Origin: Balneolales bacterium
GTDB lineage: Bacteria; Bacteroidota; Rhodothermia; Balneolales; Natronogracilivirgulaceae
DNA: 35,379 nucleotides
Direction of reading: 5' to 3'
Assembly: GCA_007132495.1 (NCBI GenBank)
Contig: SLOL01000109.1
Span: 1-35,379, forward strand
In this document: piece by piece, positions 10,369 to 18,294 of the stretch
How the letters are laid out: each line of letters starts with the position of its first letter
How positions within the stretch are numbered: position 1 is the first letter of the stretch
Notes under the pieces: model-generated
The model's input: only the letters and a program-made list of their open reading frames with translations
Databases searched by the model: none
Told to the model about the DNA's origin: nothing
Position numbers and translations under genes: made by a program

Positions 10369-11355
10369 TTGAAAACATTAAATCGAATAGCCGTCTTTAC
10401 CAGCGGTGGTGATTCACCGGGCATGAATGCCGCTGTGAGAGCCGTTGTGCGAACTGCGCTTCATAACGACCTGGGTGTAACGGGTGTGCGATTCGGCTAT
10501 CAGGGGATGATCGACAACGATTTTGTAGAACTTGAAGATCACTCGGTATCCGGTATCATACAGAGGGGTGGAACCATTCTGAAATCGGCCCGTTCCAGCC
10601 GGTTCCGTGAATATGAAGGAAGGGAACAGGCTGTAAAAAACCTGAAAAAACAGAATGTGGATGCCCTTGTGGCCATAGGTGGCGACGGAACATTCCGTGG
10701 CGCCACGATCCTGAACGAAGAATTTGGCATACCGGTGGTCGGTGTGCCCGGAACCATTGACAATGACCTTTACGGAACCGATGAGACGATCGGTTACGAC
10801 ACGGCAATGAATACCGCTATGGAGGCCATTGATAAAATCCGGGACACGGCCGATGCGCATGAGCGTCTGTTTCTTGTTGAGGTCATGGGTCGTGAAGCCG
10901 GGTTTATCGCACTGGAAACGGGTCTTGCCACCGGTGCGGAACTGATTCTGCTGCCGGAAGCGGTCTCTCATCCGGATGATATACGTAACTCCTTGCATGA
11001 CATATTCAAGGTGCAGCGGCGCAGCAGCCTGGTCATTGTGGCGGAAGGCGACGAGACCGGCGGGGCCGTCAAACTTGCTGAAAACCTGAAGGAAGATTTT
11101 GAGCAATATGATATGCGTGTCAGTGTCCTGGGGCATATCCAGAGAGGCGGTTCACCCACTGCACATGACCGCGTTCTGGCGAGTCAGTTGGGCAGTGCTG
11201 CTGTACGAGCGTTGATGGACGGCCAGTCCAGCGTCATGGCGGGTGTTGTCAACCACAAGACCAGATTGACCCCCATGAACAAAACCTGGTCAATGAAAAA
11301 AAGTATTAACCAAGAACTACTGGAACTGGTTAAGGTTCTAAGCAAATCTGACTGA
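10369..11355 (+). CDS. pfkA: ATP-dependent 6-phosphofructokinase
   Basis: Phosphorylates fructose 6-phosphate to fructose 1,6-bisphosphate, the committed step of glycolysis. This 328-residue protein has the nucleotide-binding start IAVFTSGGDSPGMNA, GGDGT (104-108), PGTIDND (127-133) with catalytic Asp131, and MGREAG in the substrate loop. Glycine in GGDGT and in PGTIDND is the pattern of ATP-using enzymes; pyrophosphate-using relatives have GGDD and PKTIDND. The start is TTG at 10369: a stop codon lies in frame three codons upstream (10360-10362), no ATG precedes the conserved N-terminus, and MKTLNRIAVFTSGGD has normal family length. It is first in an operon with pgi, whose start is 5 bases after this stop. 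I could not find a convincing promoter for it in 10232-10368. Confidence 0.97.
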   Translation: MKTLNRIAVFTSGGDSPGMNAAVRAVVRTALHNDLGVTGVRFGYQGMIDNDFVELEDHSVSGIIQRGGTILKSARSSRFREYEGREQAVKNLKKQNVDALVAIGGDGTFRGATILNEEFGIPVVGVPGTIDNDLYGTDETIGYDTAMNTAMEAIDKIRDTADAHERLFLVEVMGREAGFIALETGLATGAELILLPEAVSHPDDIRNSLHDIFKVQRRSSLVIVAEGDETGGAVKLAENLKEDFEQYDMRVSVLGHIQRGGSPTAHDRVLASQLGSAAVRALMDGQSSVMAGVVNHKTRLTPMNKTWSMKKSINQELLELVKVLSKSD

Positions 11356-11360
11356 TAAAC

Positions 11361-12653
11361 ATGTTTACTATCGACACCTCTCGAACCCGCTCGTTCATCA
11401 CCGATCAGGAGTGGAATCGTTCGAAAAAAATTGTAATGAACGCTTCGGAAAGCCTGGACAACCGAACCGGCGCCGGCACAGAATGGCTTGGCTGGCAGTC
11501 GATACTTGAGCATCCGAACGACGCACTTCTTGAGAATATGGAGTCCATCGGATCGGAAATCAACCAAAAGGCGGATGTCTTCATCATTTGCGGCATAGGC
11601 GGCTCCTATCTGGGAGCACGGGCGGTGATCGAGGCGTTGATGCCGGACTTTTCCGACAGCGGCCCCGAGATTATTTATGCCGGTCACCACATTTCCGGGC
11701 ATTATCTGCAGCGCCTTATTGCTCATCTGGAAAAACCGAAGCCGGATGGTTCGAATAAGGAGGTATACCTGAACGTCATATCGAAATCGGGAACTACTAT
11801 GGAAACGGCCATTGCATTCCGGGAACTCAGAACCTGGATGCATGATCGTTACGGGGATGAAGCGGTATCCCGGATATTCTGCACCACCAGCAAGGAGGGG
11901 GGAGCTCTGAATAAAATAATACGTGCCTACGGATATCGGAAATTTATTCTTCCCGACGATGTCGGCGGACGGTTTTCTGTACTTACCCCGGTCGGCCTGC
12001 TCCCGATTGCGGCGGCAGGTATTGATGTCAAACAGCTGTTTTATGGAGCCGTGGAGTCTTACGGCTTATTGAATGAGAAGCGGGACAACGTGCTGGAGTA
12101 TGTCACCGCCCGAAACGCCCTGTATCAGAAAGGATATGCCATTGATCTGCTGACTACATTTGAACCGGCTCTGACCTCCATGGGAGCCTGGTTGCAGCAG
12201 TTGTATGGTGAGAGTGAGGGAAAAAACGGTAAGGGTCTATTTCCATCCGTTGCACAGTATTCCACGGACCTGCACAGTATCGGACAAATGGTTCAGGACG
12301 GGAAACGCAATATTATGGAGACCTTTCTGACCGTGGCAATGCCCGGTGAAACTATCAAGGTGGCATCGGAATCCTATGATTATGACGGCTTGAATTACCT
12401 GACCGGAAAAAGTATGGAAGAGATCAATGAAAAGGCTTTCCAGGGAACGGTTCAGGCTCACGAGCAGGGCGGCGTACCCATTTTCACAGGAACACTTGAT
12501 CAGCTCAACACCGAGTCATTGGGACATGCCATCTATTACTTTGAACTGGCCACGGCACTGTTTGTTTACTCCATTGGTGAAAATCCGTTTGATCAACCCG
12601 GCGTTGAAGCATATAAAAAAGCCATGTATCAGTTATTAGGTAAAGAAGGTTAA
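11361..12653 (+). CDS. pgi: Glucose-6-phosphate isomerase
   Basis: Interconverts glucose 6-phosphate and fructose 6-phosphate, directly supplying PfkA. Its 430 residues match the shorter (about 450-residue) Bacillus-like branch of the family, not the 550-residue E. coli type. Motifs in order are GIGGSYLGARA (78-88), SKSGTTMET (141-149, sugar-phosphate binding), GGRFSVLTPVGLLP (202-214), and LYGESEGKNGKG (281-292), which carries the catalytic glutamate. A conserved C-terminal lysine lies in GVEAYKKAMYQ. ATG 11361 is 5 bases after the pfkA stop, so translation is probably coupled. The next gene begins 7 bases downstream. Confidence 0.97.
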   Translation: MFTIDTSRTRSFITDQEWNRSKKIVMNASESLDNRTGAGTEWLGWQSILEHPNDALLENMESIGSEINQKADVFIICGIGGSYLGARAVIEALMPDFSDSGPEIIYAGHHISGHYLQRLIAHLEKPKPDGSNKEVYLNVISKSGTTMETAIAFRELRTWMHDRYGDEAVSRIFCTTSKEGGALNKIIRAYGYRKFILPDDVGGRFSVLTPVGLLPIAAAGIDVKQLFYGAVESYGLLNEKRDNVLEYVTARNALYQKGYAIDLLTTFEPALTSMGAWLQQLYGESEGKNGKGLFPSVAQYSTDLHSIGQMVQDGKRNIMETFLTVAMPGETIKVASESYDYDGLNYLTGKSMEEINEKAFQGTVQAHEQGGVPIFTGTLDQLNTESLGHAIYYFELATALFVYSIGENPFDQPGVEAYKKAMYQLLGKEG

Positions 12654-12660
12654 TTTATCC

Positions 12661-13302
12661 ATGCCGGAACAATCACAAACAGAATTTTCGTACTATGCCG
12701 TCGCCGGGAATATCGGTGCCGGCAAGTCATCGCTGACCACACTGCTGGCCAAACACTTCAAGTGGAGGGCCTATTACGAATCGGTAGATGACAATCCCTA
12801 TCTCTCAGACTTCTATGACGATATGAGAAGATGGAGCTTCAATTTACAGGTCTATTTCCTGTCCAGTCGGTTCAGAAGTCAGAAAGAGATTGTTAATACC
12901 CGTCAAAGTTTTATTCAGGACCGCACCATATATGAAGATGTGGAGATCTTTGCAAAAAATCTCTATCAGATGGGGCTGATGAGTAAACGGGATTTTGAAA
13001 ATTACAGCAACCTGTTTCATGAGATGGCGGACTTTCTGACCCCACCCGATCTTTTGATCTATCTTCGTGCCGATGTTCCAACCCTGGTGCGGCAAATTCA
13101 ACAGAGAGGGCGTGATTATGAAAGTACCATACGGATTGAATATCTCGAAAAACTCAATACGTTATATGAGGACTGGATCGAAAAATATCCACATGAGAAG
13201 CTGATTGTCGATACCGACCACCTCGATTTCGTTAATAATAATGAGGATTTGGGTAAGATCATTGAAATGATCGAACAAAGGCGATTTGGTTTCTTCTCAT
13301 AG
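12661..13302 (+). CDS. Deoxynucleoside kinase (deoxyadenosine/deoxyguanosine kinase family)
   Basis: Phosphorylates deoxynucleosides to dNMPs in nucleotide salvage. In 213 residues it shows the P-loop GNIGAGKSS (16-24), Glu40 in YESVDDNPYLSDFY (the family's general-base position and substrate pocket), the DRTIYED motif (87-93) and a LID region with arginines (QIQQRGRDYE). The length and the VDDNPYL element fit the bacterial dAdo/dGuo kinase group better than thymidine kinase, but the exact base preference is not determined. It follows pgi by 7 bases and is the last gene of the pfkA-pgi operon. The link of a salvage kinase to glycolysis genes is unexplained. A new promoter begins within a few bases of its stop. 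Confidence 0.9.
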   Translation: MPEQSQTEFSYYAVAGNIGAGKSSLTTLLAKHFKWRAYYESVDDNPYLSDFYDDMRRWSFNLQVYFLSSRFRSQKEIVNTRQSFIQDRTIYEDVEIFAKNLYQMGLMSKRDFENYSNLFHEMADFLTPPDLLIYLRADVPTLVRQIQQRGRDYESTIRIEYLEKLNTLYEDWIEKYPHEKLIVDTDHLDFVNNNEDLGKIIEMIEQRRFGFFS

Positions 13303-13304
13303 CA

Positions 13305-13335
13305 TTGTTTATCAGGACATTATTTGCTAAATTTG
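13305..13335 (+). promoter_or_regulatory. Bacteroidota-type promoter for the yceD-rpmF-plsX-fab cluster
   Basis: TTG (13305-13307) is followed after 20 bases by TAAATTTG (13328-13335), an exact match to the Bacteroidota -7 consensus TAnnTTTG. The box lies 28 bases upstream of the yceD ATG and just after the deoxynucleoside kinase stop. Transcription would start near 13342, leaving a leader of about 20 bases. Confidence 0.6.
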
Positions 13336-13363
13336 AAAGCTTTGAAATAAAAAGATAATTGTC

Positions 13364-13864
13364 ATGGTTTCGTTTCGATTAAACGAGATACCCGACGGGG
13401 TATCCGAAGAGATGCTTTCGGTGAAAGCCGAAGAGCTTGACATCGAACAATCCGGAGTAGAACAGGTGCAATTGCATTTGAAATTCAACAAACAGGAAGA
13501 CCATCTCAGGATCGAGTGCCGTATTGCCGCCGAGGCGACACTCCAATGCGACCGGTCCCTGGATACCTTTACCACGGAATTGAACAGTGACTATGAGATG
13601 GTTTTTCAACGCAATGTGAAGGATGAAAGAGAAGACGTGTCGGGTTCGCTGCGGCGTATGGATCCGGCACAGAATGTGATTGATATCACCAGGGAACTTC
13701 GGGATACGATATTACTAAGTATCCCTGTTAAGAAACTGCATCCCCGATACTATAAGGATGGTGAAATAACGGGGTTTGAGGCCAGTTTTGGTGACCAGCC
13801 CCGGGAACATGATCCCAGGTGGGATGCATTGGAAAAATTGAAACAGAACCTACAAAAGAATTAA
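13364..13864 (+). CDS. YceD/DUF177 family protein (23S rRNA accumulation protein)
   Basis: A 166-residue protein identified from its place directly before rpmF and from a family-like central pattern (CRIAAEATLQCDRSLDTF) and C-terminal DPRWDALEKLKQ. YceD proteins are reported to be needed for normal 23S rRNA levels and are almost always encoded beside rpmF. No enzyme motifs are visible, and no signal peptide or membrane segment, so it is probably cytoplasmic. ATG 13364 is the only good start after the promoter. The stop is 11 bases before rpmF. The sequence is diverged and function is inferred mainly from family and synteny. Confidence 0.8.
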   Translation: MVSFRLNEIPDGVSEEMLSVKAEELDIEQSGVEQVQLHLKFNKQEDHLRIECRIAAEATLQCDRSLDTFTTELNSDYEMVFQRNVKDEREDVSGSLRRMDPAQNVIDITRELRDTILLSIPVKKLHPRYYKDGEITGFEASFGDQPREHDPRWDALEKLKQNLQKN

Positions 13865-13875
13865 TAATCAGATTT

Positions 13876-14061
13876 ATGGCACATCCCAAAAGAAAAACTT
13901 CCAAAGCCAGAAGAGACAAACGTCGCACCCATTTGAAAGTGGCGGATGTAACCCTCACAGAATGTCCCAACTGCGGTACTATTCATCAACGTCATCGCGC
14001 TTGTGCGGAGTGTGGCTACTACCGGGGGCGCCAGGTTATAAAGGCTGCAAGTGAGGTCTGA
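13876..14061 (+). CDS. rpmF: 50S ribosomal protein L32
   Basis: A 61-residue basic ribosomal protein of the large subunit. The N-terminus MAHPKRKTSKARRDKRR and the zinc-ribbon cysteines in CPNCG and CAECG are diagnostic; the four-cysteine (zinc-binding) form is kept. The frame is open 19 codons further upstream inside yceD, but translation from ATG 13876 gives exactly the conserved N-terminus (Met is removed and Ala-His-Pro-Lys follows). It sits between yceD and plsX, the arrangement seen in many bacteria, including E. coli. Confidence 0.97.
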   Translation: MAHPKRKTSKARRDKRRTHLKVADVTLTECPNCGTIHQRHRACAECGYYRGRQVIKAASEV

Positions 14062-14106
14062 CCATCCTGTCCTTATGAATCATAAATTTTCAAACATATG
14101 AAATGG

Positions 14107-14160
14107 CCATGACCGGGCATCCGCCCGGACACACAGGCGTATGATTAAATACGGTCATGG
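14107..14160 (+). promoter_or_regulatory. Overlapping inverted repeats in the plsX leader (possible attenuator or switch)
   Basis: In the 137-base gap between rpmF and plsX, an outer 9-base inverted repeat pairs CCATGACCG (14107-14115) with CGGTCATGG (14152-14160). A compact hairpin, CCGGGC (14113-14118), loop ATCC, GCCCGG (14123-14128), starts inside the left outer arm. The two full stems share three bases (14113-14115), so they cannot both form completely. No U-run follows the hairpin, so it is not a simple intrinsic terminator. The role is unknown. Confidence 0.5.
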
Positions 14161-14198
14161 TATTACATCTGACGAAATAAATCCAAACATTTAAACAG

Positions 14199-15182
14199 AT
14201 GAAAATAGCCGTAGATGCTGCAGGTGGTGACTTTTATCCCCAAAATCCTGTCAAAGGAGCTGTGCTTGCCGTCGAGGAACATCAGGATTTGTCGATCGTT
14301 CTGACCGGCCCCGGGGATCGTATAAAGAGTGAACTGGACGGTTACGATTACCCATCAAACCGTATTCATATACATGATGCACCTGAAATTATCGGGATGA
14401 ATGAATCGCCGTCACAAGCGGTTAAAACCAAGACCGGCTCCTCCATTGTACAGGGTCTTGGAATGCACCAGAAGGGTGCTGTGCAAGGTTTTGTCAGTGC
14501 CGGTAACACGGGGGCACTGATGGCCGCTTCCGCTTTTATCCTGGGCAGGCTTGAAGGGGTTATTCGTCCTACCATCGCAACGTACTATCCGACAATCAAA
14601 GGTATGGGATTGATGATTGATGCCGGTGCCAACCTCGATGCAAAGCCGGAAATGCTTTTTCAATTCGGATGCATGGGCAATATTTATGCACGTGAGGTCA
14701 TGGGAATCGAAATTCCGAGGGTCGGACTGTTGAATGTGGGCGAAGAAAAGGAGAAAGGGTCTGAAGTACTGAAAAAAGCCCATCAGCTGCTTGAGGCGCT
14801 GCCCAACTTCATCGGTAATATTGAAGGCCGGGATATCCTTTCGGGTCAGGCCGATGTATTTGTTTGTGACGGTATTACCGGAAATATTCTGTTGAAATTC
14901 GGCGAGTCGATACCCGAGGCACTCAAAACACTTTTAATGGGAGTCATTCAAAAGAAACAACTGGATAAGGAACAGGTGGAGATGGTTACTTCGCTGCTTC
15001 AGGAAGCGTTCATTCCCTTTGACTACCAGAGAGTGGGGGGCGTTCCCTTTCTTGGGGTTAATGGCATCAGCATGGTAGGGCATGGAGGAAGCACGGCCAT
15101 TGCTATCAAGAATATGATCCTGAATGCTGTGAGAATGGCCGAAACCGATATGAACAAGAAAATTATCGCATCTGTTGCTTGA
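14199..15182 (+). CDS. plsX: Phosphate acyltransferase PlsX
   Basis: Peripheral membrane enzyme converting acyl-ACP and phosphate to acyl-phosphate, the donor for PlsY in phospholipid synthesis. The 327-residue protein begins MKIAVDAAGGDFYPQNPVKGA, as family members do (usually MDAMGGD). It also contains SAGNTGALMA, a GANLDAKPEML stretch and CDGITGNILLKF, all typical PlsX patterns. ATG 14199 gives the standard N-terminus with no Shine-Dalgarno sequence. It lies between rpmF and fabH, so ribosomal, phospholipid and fatty-acid genes form one cluster. The structured leader immediately upstream (14107-14160) could tune its expression relative to rpmF. Confidence 0.97.
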   Translation: MKIAVDAAGGDFYPQNPVKGAVLAVEEHQDLSIVLTGPGDRIKSELDGYDYPSNRIHIHDAPEIIGMNESPSQAVKTKTGSSIVQGLGMHQKGAVQGFVSAGNTGALMAASAFILGRLEGVIRPTIATYYPTIKGMGLMIDAGANLDAKPEMLFQFGCMGNIYAREVMGIEIPRVGLLNVGEEKEKGSEVLKKAHQLLEALPNFIGNIEGRDILSGQADVFVCDGITGNILLKFGESIPEALKTLLMGVIQKKQLDKEQVEMVTSLLQEAFIPFDYQRVGGVPFLGVNGISMVGHGGSTAIAIKNMILNAVRMAETDMNKKIIASVA

Positions 15183-15232
15183 GCAGTCGATGTGTCGAAA
15201 TAAACATTTATAAGGTAAGTACCGTATATCGA

Positions 15233-16225
15233 ATGAGCTCCAAAACCAAAGCAAAAATTTCAGCCGTAGGCCATTATCTGCCCGAGTATGTTCTGACTAA
15301 TAAGGAACTGGAGACAATGGTAGAAACCGACGACAACTGGATCAGAACGAGGACCGGAATTGAAGAGCGTCGCATTTTGAAAGATCCGGACAAGGCATCT
15401 GCTTTTATGGCAGCTGAAGCAGCAAGAGAGATTCTTGAAACGCAAAATATGGATGCCAAAGAGATTGATGCGGTAATTGTGGCAACCATTACGCCCGATT
15501 ACATGTTTCCGGCGACGGCATGTCTGACTCAGACCATGATCGGAGCAACCAATGCTTTCGGTTTTGATTTGTCAGCCGCCTGTTCCGGTTTTATATATGC
15601 CTTGAGTTCAGGCACCGCATTGATAGAGTCCGGACAGTGCAAAAAAGTACTTGTTATCGGTTCCGACAAGATGAGTTCGATTGTTGATTTTACAGACCGG
15701 GCCACTTGTATTCTTTTTGGAGATGGGGCCGCCGGCGTTTTGCTGGAGCCCTCGGATGATGAGAACGGAGTTCTGGATCATGTACTCTATTCGTCGGCTG
15801 AAGGAGCCGAAGCTTTGATTCAGGAAGGTGGCGGCAGTCGAAATCCGGCTACACATGAAACCGTCGACAAACGTATGCACTATATCAAACAGGAGGGGCG
15901 TTCGGTTTTCAAAAGAGCTACGGAAGGTATGGCGGATGTCTCGGTCGAGATCATGAAAAAGAACAATCTGACAGCAGATGACATTAACTGGCTGGTTCCT
16001 CATCAGGCCAATTTGAGGATCATTGATGCCACGGCACGAAGAATGAATATCAGTACCGACAAGGTAATGATCAATATCGAGAAATACGGCAACACAACGG
16101 CAGCAACCATTCCCCTGTGCCTTTACGATTGGAAAGATCGTTTGAACAAGGGAGACAACCTTATACTTTCTGCTTTTGGTGGAGGATATACATGGGGTGC
16201 CACCTATCTTAAGTGGGCCATCTAA
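15233..16225 (+). CDS. fabH: Beta-ketoacyl-ACP synthase III
   Basis: Starts type II fatty acid synthesis by condensing an acyl-CoA primer with malonyl-ACP. The Cys-His-Asn triad is complete: Cys117 in DLSAACSGF, His257 in VPHQANLRI and Asn287 in EKYGNTTAAT. The WIRTRTGIEERR segment (36-47) is a normal family element. ATG 15233 gives 330 residues, close to the usual size. The frame opens earlier at a TTG (15179) overlapping the plsX stop, but the extra 18 residues are not family-like. The gap to plsX is 50 bases, with no obvious promoter. The primer preference (straight or branched) cannot be judged. Confidence 0.97.
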   Translation: MSSKTKAKISAVGHYLPEYVLTNKELETMVETDDNWIRTRTGIEERRILKDPDKASAFMAAEAAREILETQNMDAKEIDAVIVATITPDYMFPATACLTQTMIGATNAFGFDLSAACSGFIYALSSGTALIESGQCKKVLVIGSDKMSSIVDFTDRATCILFGDGAAGVLLEPSDDENGVLDHVLYSSAEGAEALIQEGGGSRNPATHETVDKRMHYIKQEGRSVFKRATEGMADVSVEIMKKNNLTADDINWLVPHQANLRIIDATARRMNISTDKVMINIEKYGNTTAATIPLCLYDWKDRLNKGDNLILSAFGGGYTWGATYLKWAI

Positions 16226-16237
16226 TACGCACTGCAC

Positions 16238-17125
16238 ATGAAGAAAGCATACCTGTTTCCGGGTCAGGGTTCCCAGCACAAAGGCATGGGGCTGGATCAT
16301 TATCGGTTTGATAATGAATTTAAAAAACGCTGTGAGCAGGCCAATGAAATTCTTGGTTTCCGTATCACGGACATTATGTTTGAAGGAACGGATGAACAGC
16401 TTTCCCAGACCCGCTATACCCAGCCGGCTCTGTTTGTACATGCTGCGGCACTGTTCGAATCTCTTTCGCACCAGCCTGATATGGTAGCCGGTCACAGTCT
16501 CGGGGAGTACACGGCTCTGGTTGCCGCCGGTGTGCTGAAGTTCGAAGATGCTTTGAATACCGTTAAGGTACGGGCCGAACTGATGCAGAAAGCCGGTGAA
16601 GAGCAGTCCGGAGCCATGGCTGCTGTTATTGGTCTGACTGATGATCAGGTGGAGTCTGTGTGCCGGGAAATGACCGGTGATGCCGATGGGTTAGTGGTGC
16701 CGGCAAACTACAACTCCAAAGGACAACTGGTTATCTCCGGCCATGAAGAAGCGGTGGCGCATGCCATGGAAAAGCTCAAAGAGGAGGGAGCGAAAATGGT
16801 TAAAAAACTTCCGGTCAGCGGCGCATTTCACACCCGTTTGATGGAGCCTGCGAAAAAAGAGCTGGACGGAATTATTGACAAACTTGAATTTCATCCACCA
16901 AAAGCATTAGTATATTCCAATGCAACCGGAACGGCATCAAAATCACCGGAGATCATAAAAACCCATTTGAAAGATCAAATGTTAAGCCCGGTTCGCTGGA
17001 CCCAGACCCTTATGGCCATGCATGAAGACGGGGCTATGCACTTTATCGAAGTGGGCCCGGGCAGTGTGCTTCAGGGGCTGGTCAAGCGCACGTTGAAGAA
17101 TGTCGGGATATCTGGCTTTCAATAA
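16238..17125 (+). CDS. fabD: Malonyl-CoA:ACP transacylase
   Basis: Loads malonate onto acyl carrier protein for chain elongation. A 295-residue protein with LFPGQGSQHKGMG at the N-terminus (oxyanion-hole glutamine), the nucleophile Ser87 in AGHSLGEYTAL and the partner His198 in GAFHTRLM. The substrate-carboxylate arginine is expected in the VKVRAELMQKAG region. ATG 16238 is 12 bases after the fabH stop, and fabG begins 15 bases after this stop, consistent with one transcript. Confidence 0.97.
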   Translation: MKKAYLFPGQGSQHKGMGLDHYRFDNEFKKRCEQANEILGFRITDIMFEGTDEQLSQTRYTQPALFVHAAALFESLSHQPDMVAGHSLGEYTALVAAGVLKFEDALNTVKVRAELMQKAGEEQSGAMAAVIGLTDDQVESVCREMTGDADGLVVPANYNSKGQLVISGHEEAVAHAMEKLKEEGAKMVKKLPVSGAFHTRLMEPAKKELDGIIDKLEFHPPKALVYSNATGTASKSPEIIKTHLKDQMLSPVRWTQTLMAMHEDGAMHFIEVGPGSVLQGLVKRTLKNVGISGFQ

Positions 17126-17140
17126 TCGAATTACGAAAAT

Positions 17141-17908
17141 ATGACTGATATGAGTTCAACACCCTTTTCACTTGAAGGCAAGACGGCACTGGTAACCGGG
17201 GGAAGCCGGGGCATCGGCAAGACTATTGCCCTTGATCTTGCCGATGCCGGAGCAGATGTGATTATTACCTATGCACGTTCGGGGGAAGCCGCGGAACAGG
17301 TTGTTCGGGAAATAGTAAAAAAAGGAAGAAAAGGAAAGGCCGTAAAAGCCGATGCCGTTGCTTTCGCCGAGGCAGAGAACGTTGTTTCTATGGCCCTGGA
17401 AGAATTTGGCGGCATTGATATCCTGGTCAACAATGCCGGAATTACCCGGGACACGCTGATACTGCGAATGTCGGAAGAGCAGTGGGATGAGGTGATTCAC
17501 ACCAATCTGAAGAGTGTGTTCAACTATTCCAAGGCTGTAATGAAACCGATGATGAAAAAACGAGCGGGTTCCATTATCAATATCAGCTCGATCGTAGGCA
17601 GAGCCGGTAATGCCGGACAAACCAATTATGCGGCTTCCAAAGCCGGTATCATCGGGTTCACAAAAGCACTTGCAAAAGAGGTGGCTTCCCGGAATATCAG
17701 GGTTAACACGGTAGCACCGGGATACATTGAAACCGAGATGACCGAAAAACTGGATAAAAAAGTACTTCAGGCCATTGAGGAGAACATTCCTCTTGGCAGG
17801 GCCGGCAAATCAGAAGAAGTGGCCCATACCGTTCGATTTCTTGCCGGCGACGGATCTTCGTATATTACGGGTGCACTTTTTGCTGTTGACGGCGGCATGG
17901 GGATGTAG
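17141..17908 (+). CDS. fabG: 3-oxoacyl-ACP reductase
   Basis: NADPH-dependent short-chain dehydrogenase that performs the first reduction of each elongation cycle. In 255 residues it has the cofactor motif TGGSRGIG (19-26), NNAG (97-100), Asn122, and the catalytic Ser150, Tyr163 and Lys167 (TNYAASKAG). The C-terminal motif NTVAPGYIETEMTEKL matches FabG well. ATG 17141 is used here; ATG 17150 would shorten it by three residues and is also possible. A 126-base gap with its own candidate promoter separates it from acpP. Confidence 0.96.
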   Translation: MTDMSSTPFSLEGKTALVTGGSRGIGKTIALDLADAGADVIITYARSGEAAEQVVREIVKKGRKGKAVKADAVAFAEAENVVSMALEEFGGIDILVNNAGITRDTLILRMSEEQWDEVIHTNLKSVFNYSKAVMKPMMKKRAGSIINISSIVGRAGNAGQTNYAASKAGIIGFTKALAKEVASRNIRVNTVAPGYIETEMTEKLDKKVLQAIEENIPLGRAGKSEEVAHTVRFLAGDGSSYITGALFAVDGGMGM

Positions 17909-17919
17909 GATTGATTGAA

Positions 17920-17948
17920 TTTGTTGATTAAACCGGAATCTATTTTTA
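17920..17948 (+). promoter_or_regulatory. Candidate internal promoter upstream of acpP
   Basis: TTTG (17920-17923) is followed after 17 bases by TATTTTTA (17941-17948), one mismatch from TAnnTTTG. It sits in the 126-base fabG-acpP gap. The spacing is shorter than the usual 19, so confidence is low. A separate promoter for the abundant carrier protein would be sensible. Confidence 0.3.
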
Positions 17949-18034
17949 TTATAAAAGGCATTTAAGCGAGCCCATTGGTATTTTCCAAGAATCGCGAAAT
18001 CAAAAAGATAACCACAACACACAGGTAACACATT

Positions 18035-18274
18035 ATGTCGAAAGATATAGATGCAAAAGTAAAATCAATCATAGTTGACAAACTTGGCGTAGATGAATCC
18101 GAAGTAGTTAACGATGCCAACTTCACAAATGATTTGGGAGCTGATTCTCTTGATACCGTGGAACTTATCATGGAGTTCGAAAAGGAGTTCGATATCAGCA
18201 TTCCGGATGAAGATGCTGAAAACATTGCTACGGTAGGAGACGCCATTACCTATTTAAACGGGAAAATATCCTGA
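18035..18274 (+). CDS. acpP: Acyl carrier protein
   Basis: A 79-residue acidic carrier whose serine receives 4'-phosphopantetheine and shuttles growing acyl chains between the Fab enzymes, PlsX and lipid A synthesis. The attachment site is Ser38 in [16 protein letters not shown], the standard motif. Length and four-helix pattern are normal. It is placed between fabG and fabF as in E. coli. The gap before it (17909-18034) is larger than others in the cluster and holds a promoter-like sequence. Confidence 0.98.
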   Translation: MSKDIDAKVKSIIVDKLGVDESEVVNDANFTNDLGADSLDTVELIMEFEKEFDISIPDEDAENIATVGDAITYLNGKIS

Positions 18275-18294
18275 GATCACCCACTTGATAATAA

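Noticed and set aside
15608-16495. 295-codon minus-strand frame over fabH and the start of fabD
   Set aside because: Antisense to two intact fatty-acid genes with full catalytic motifs. No domain seen.
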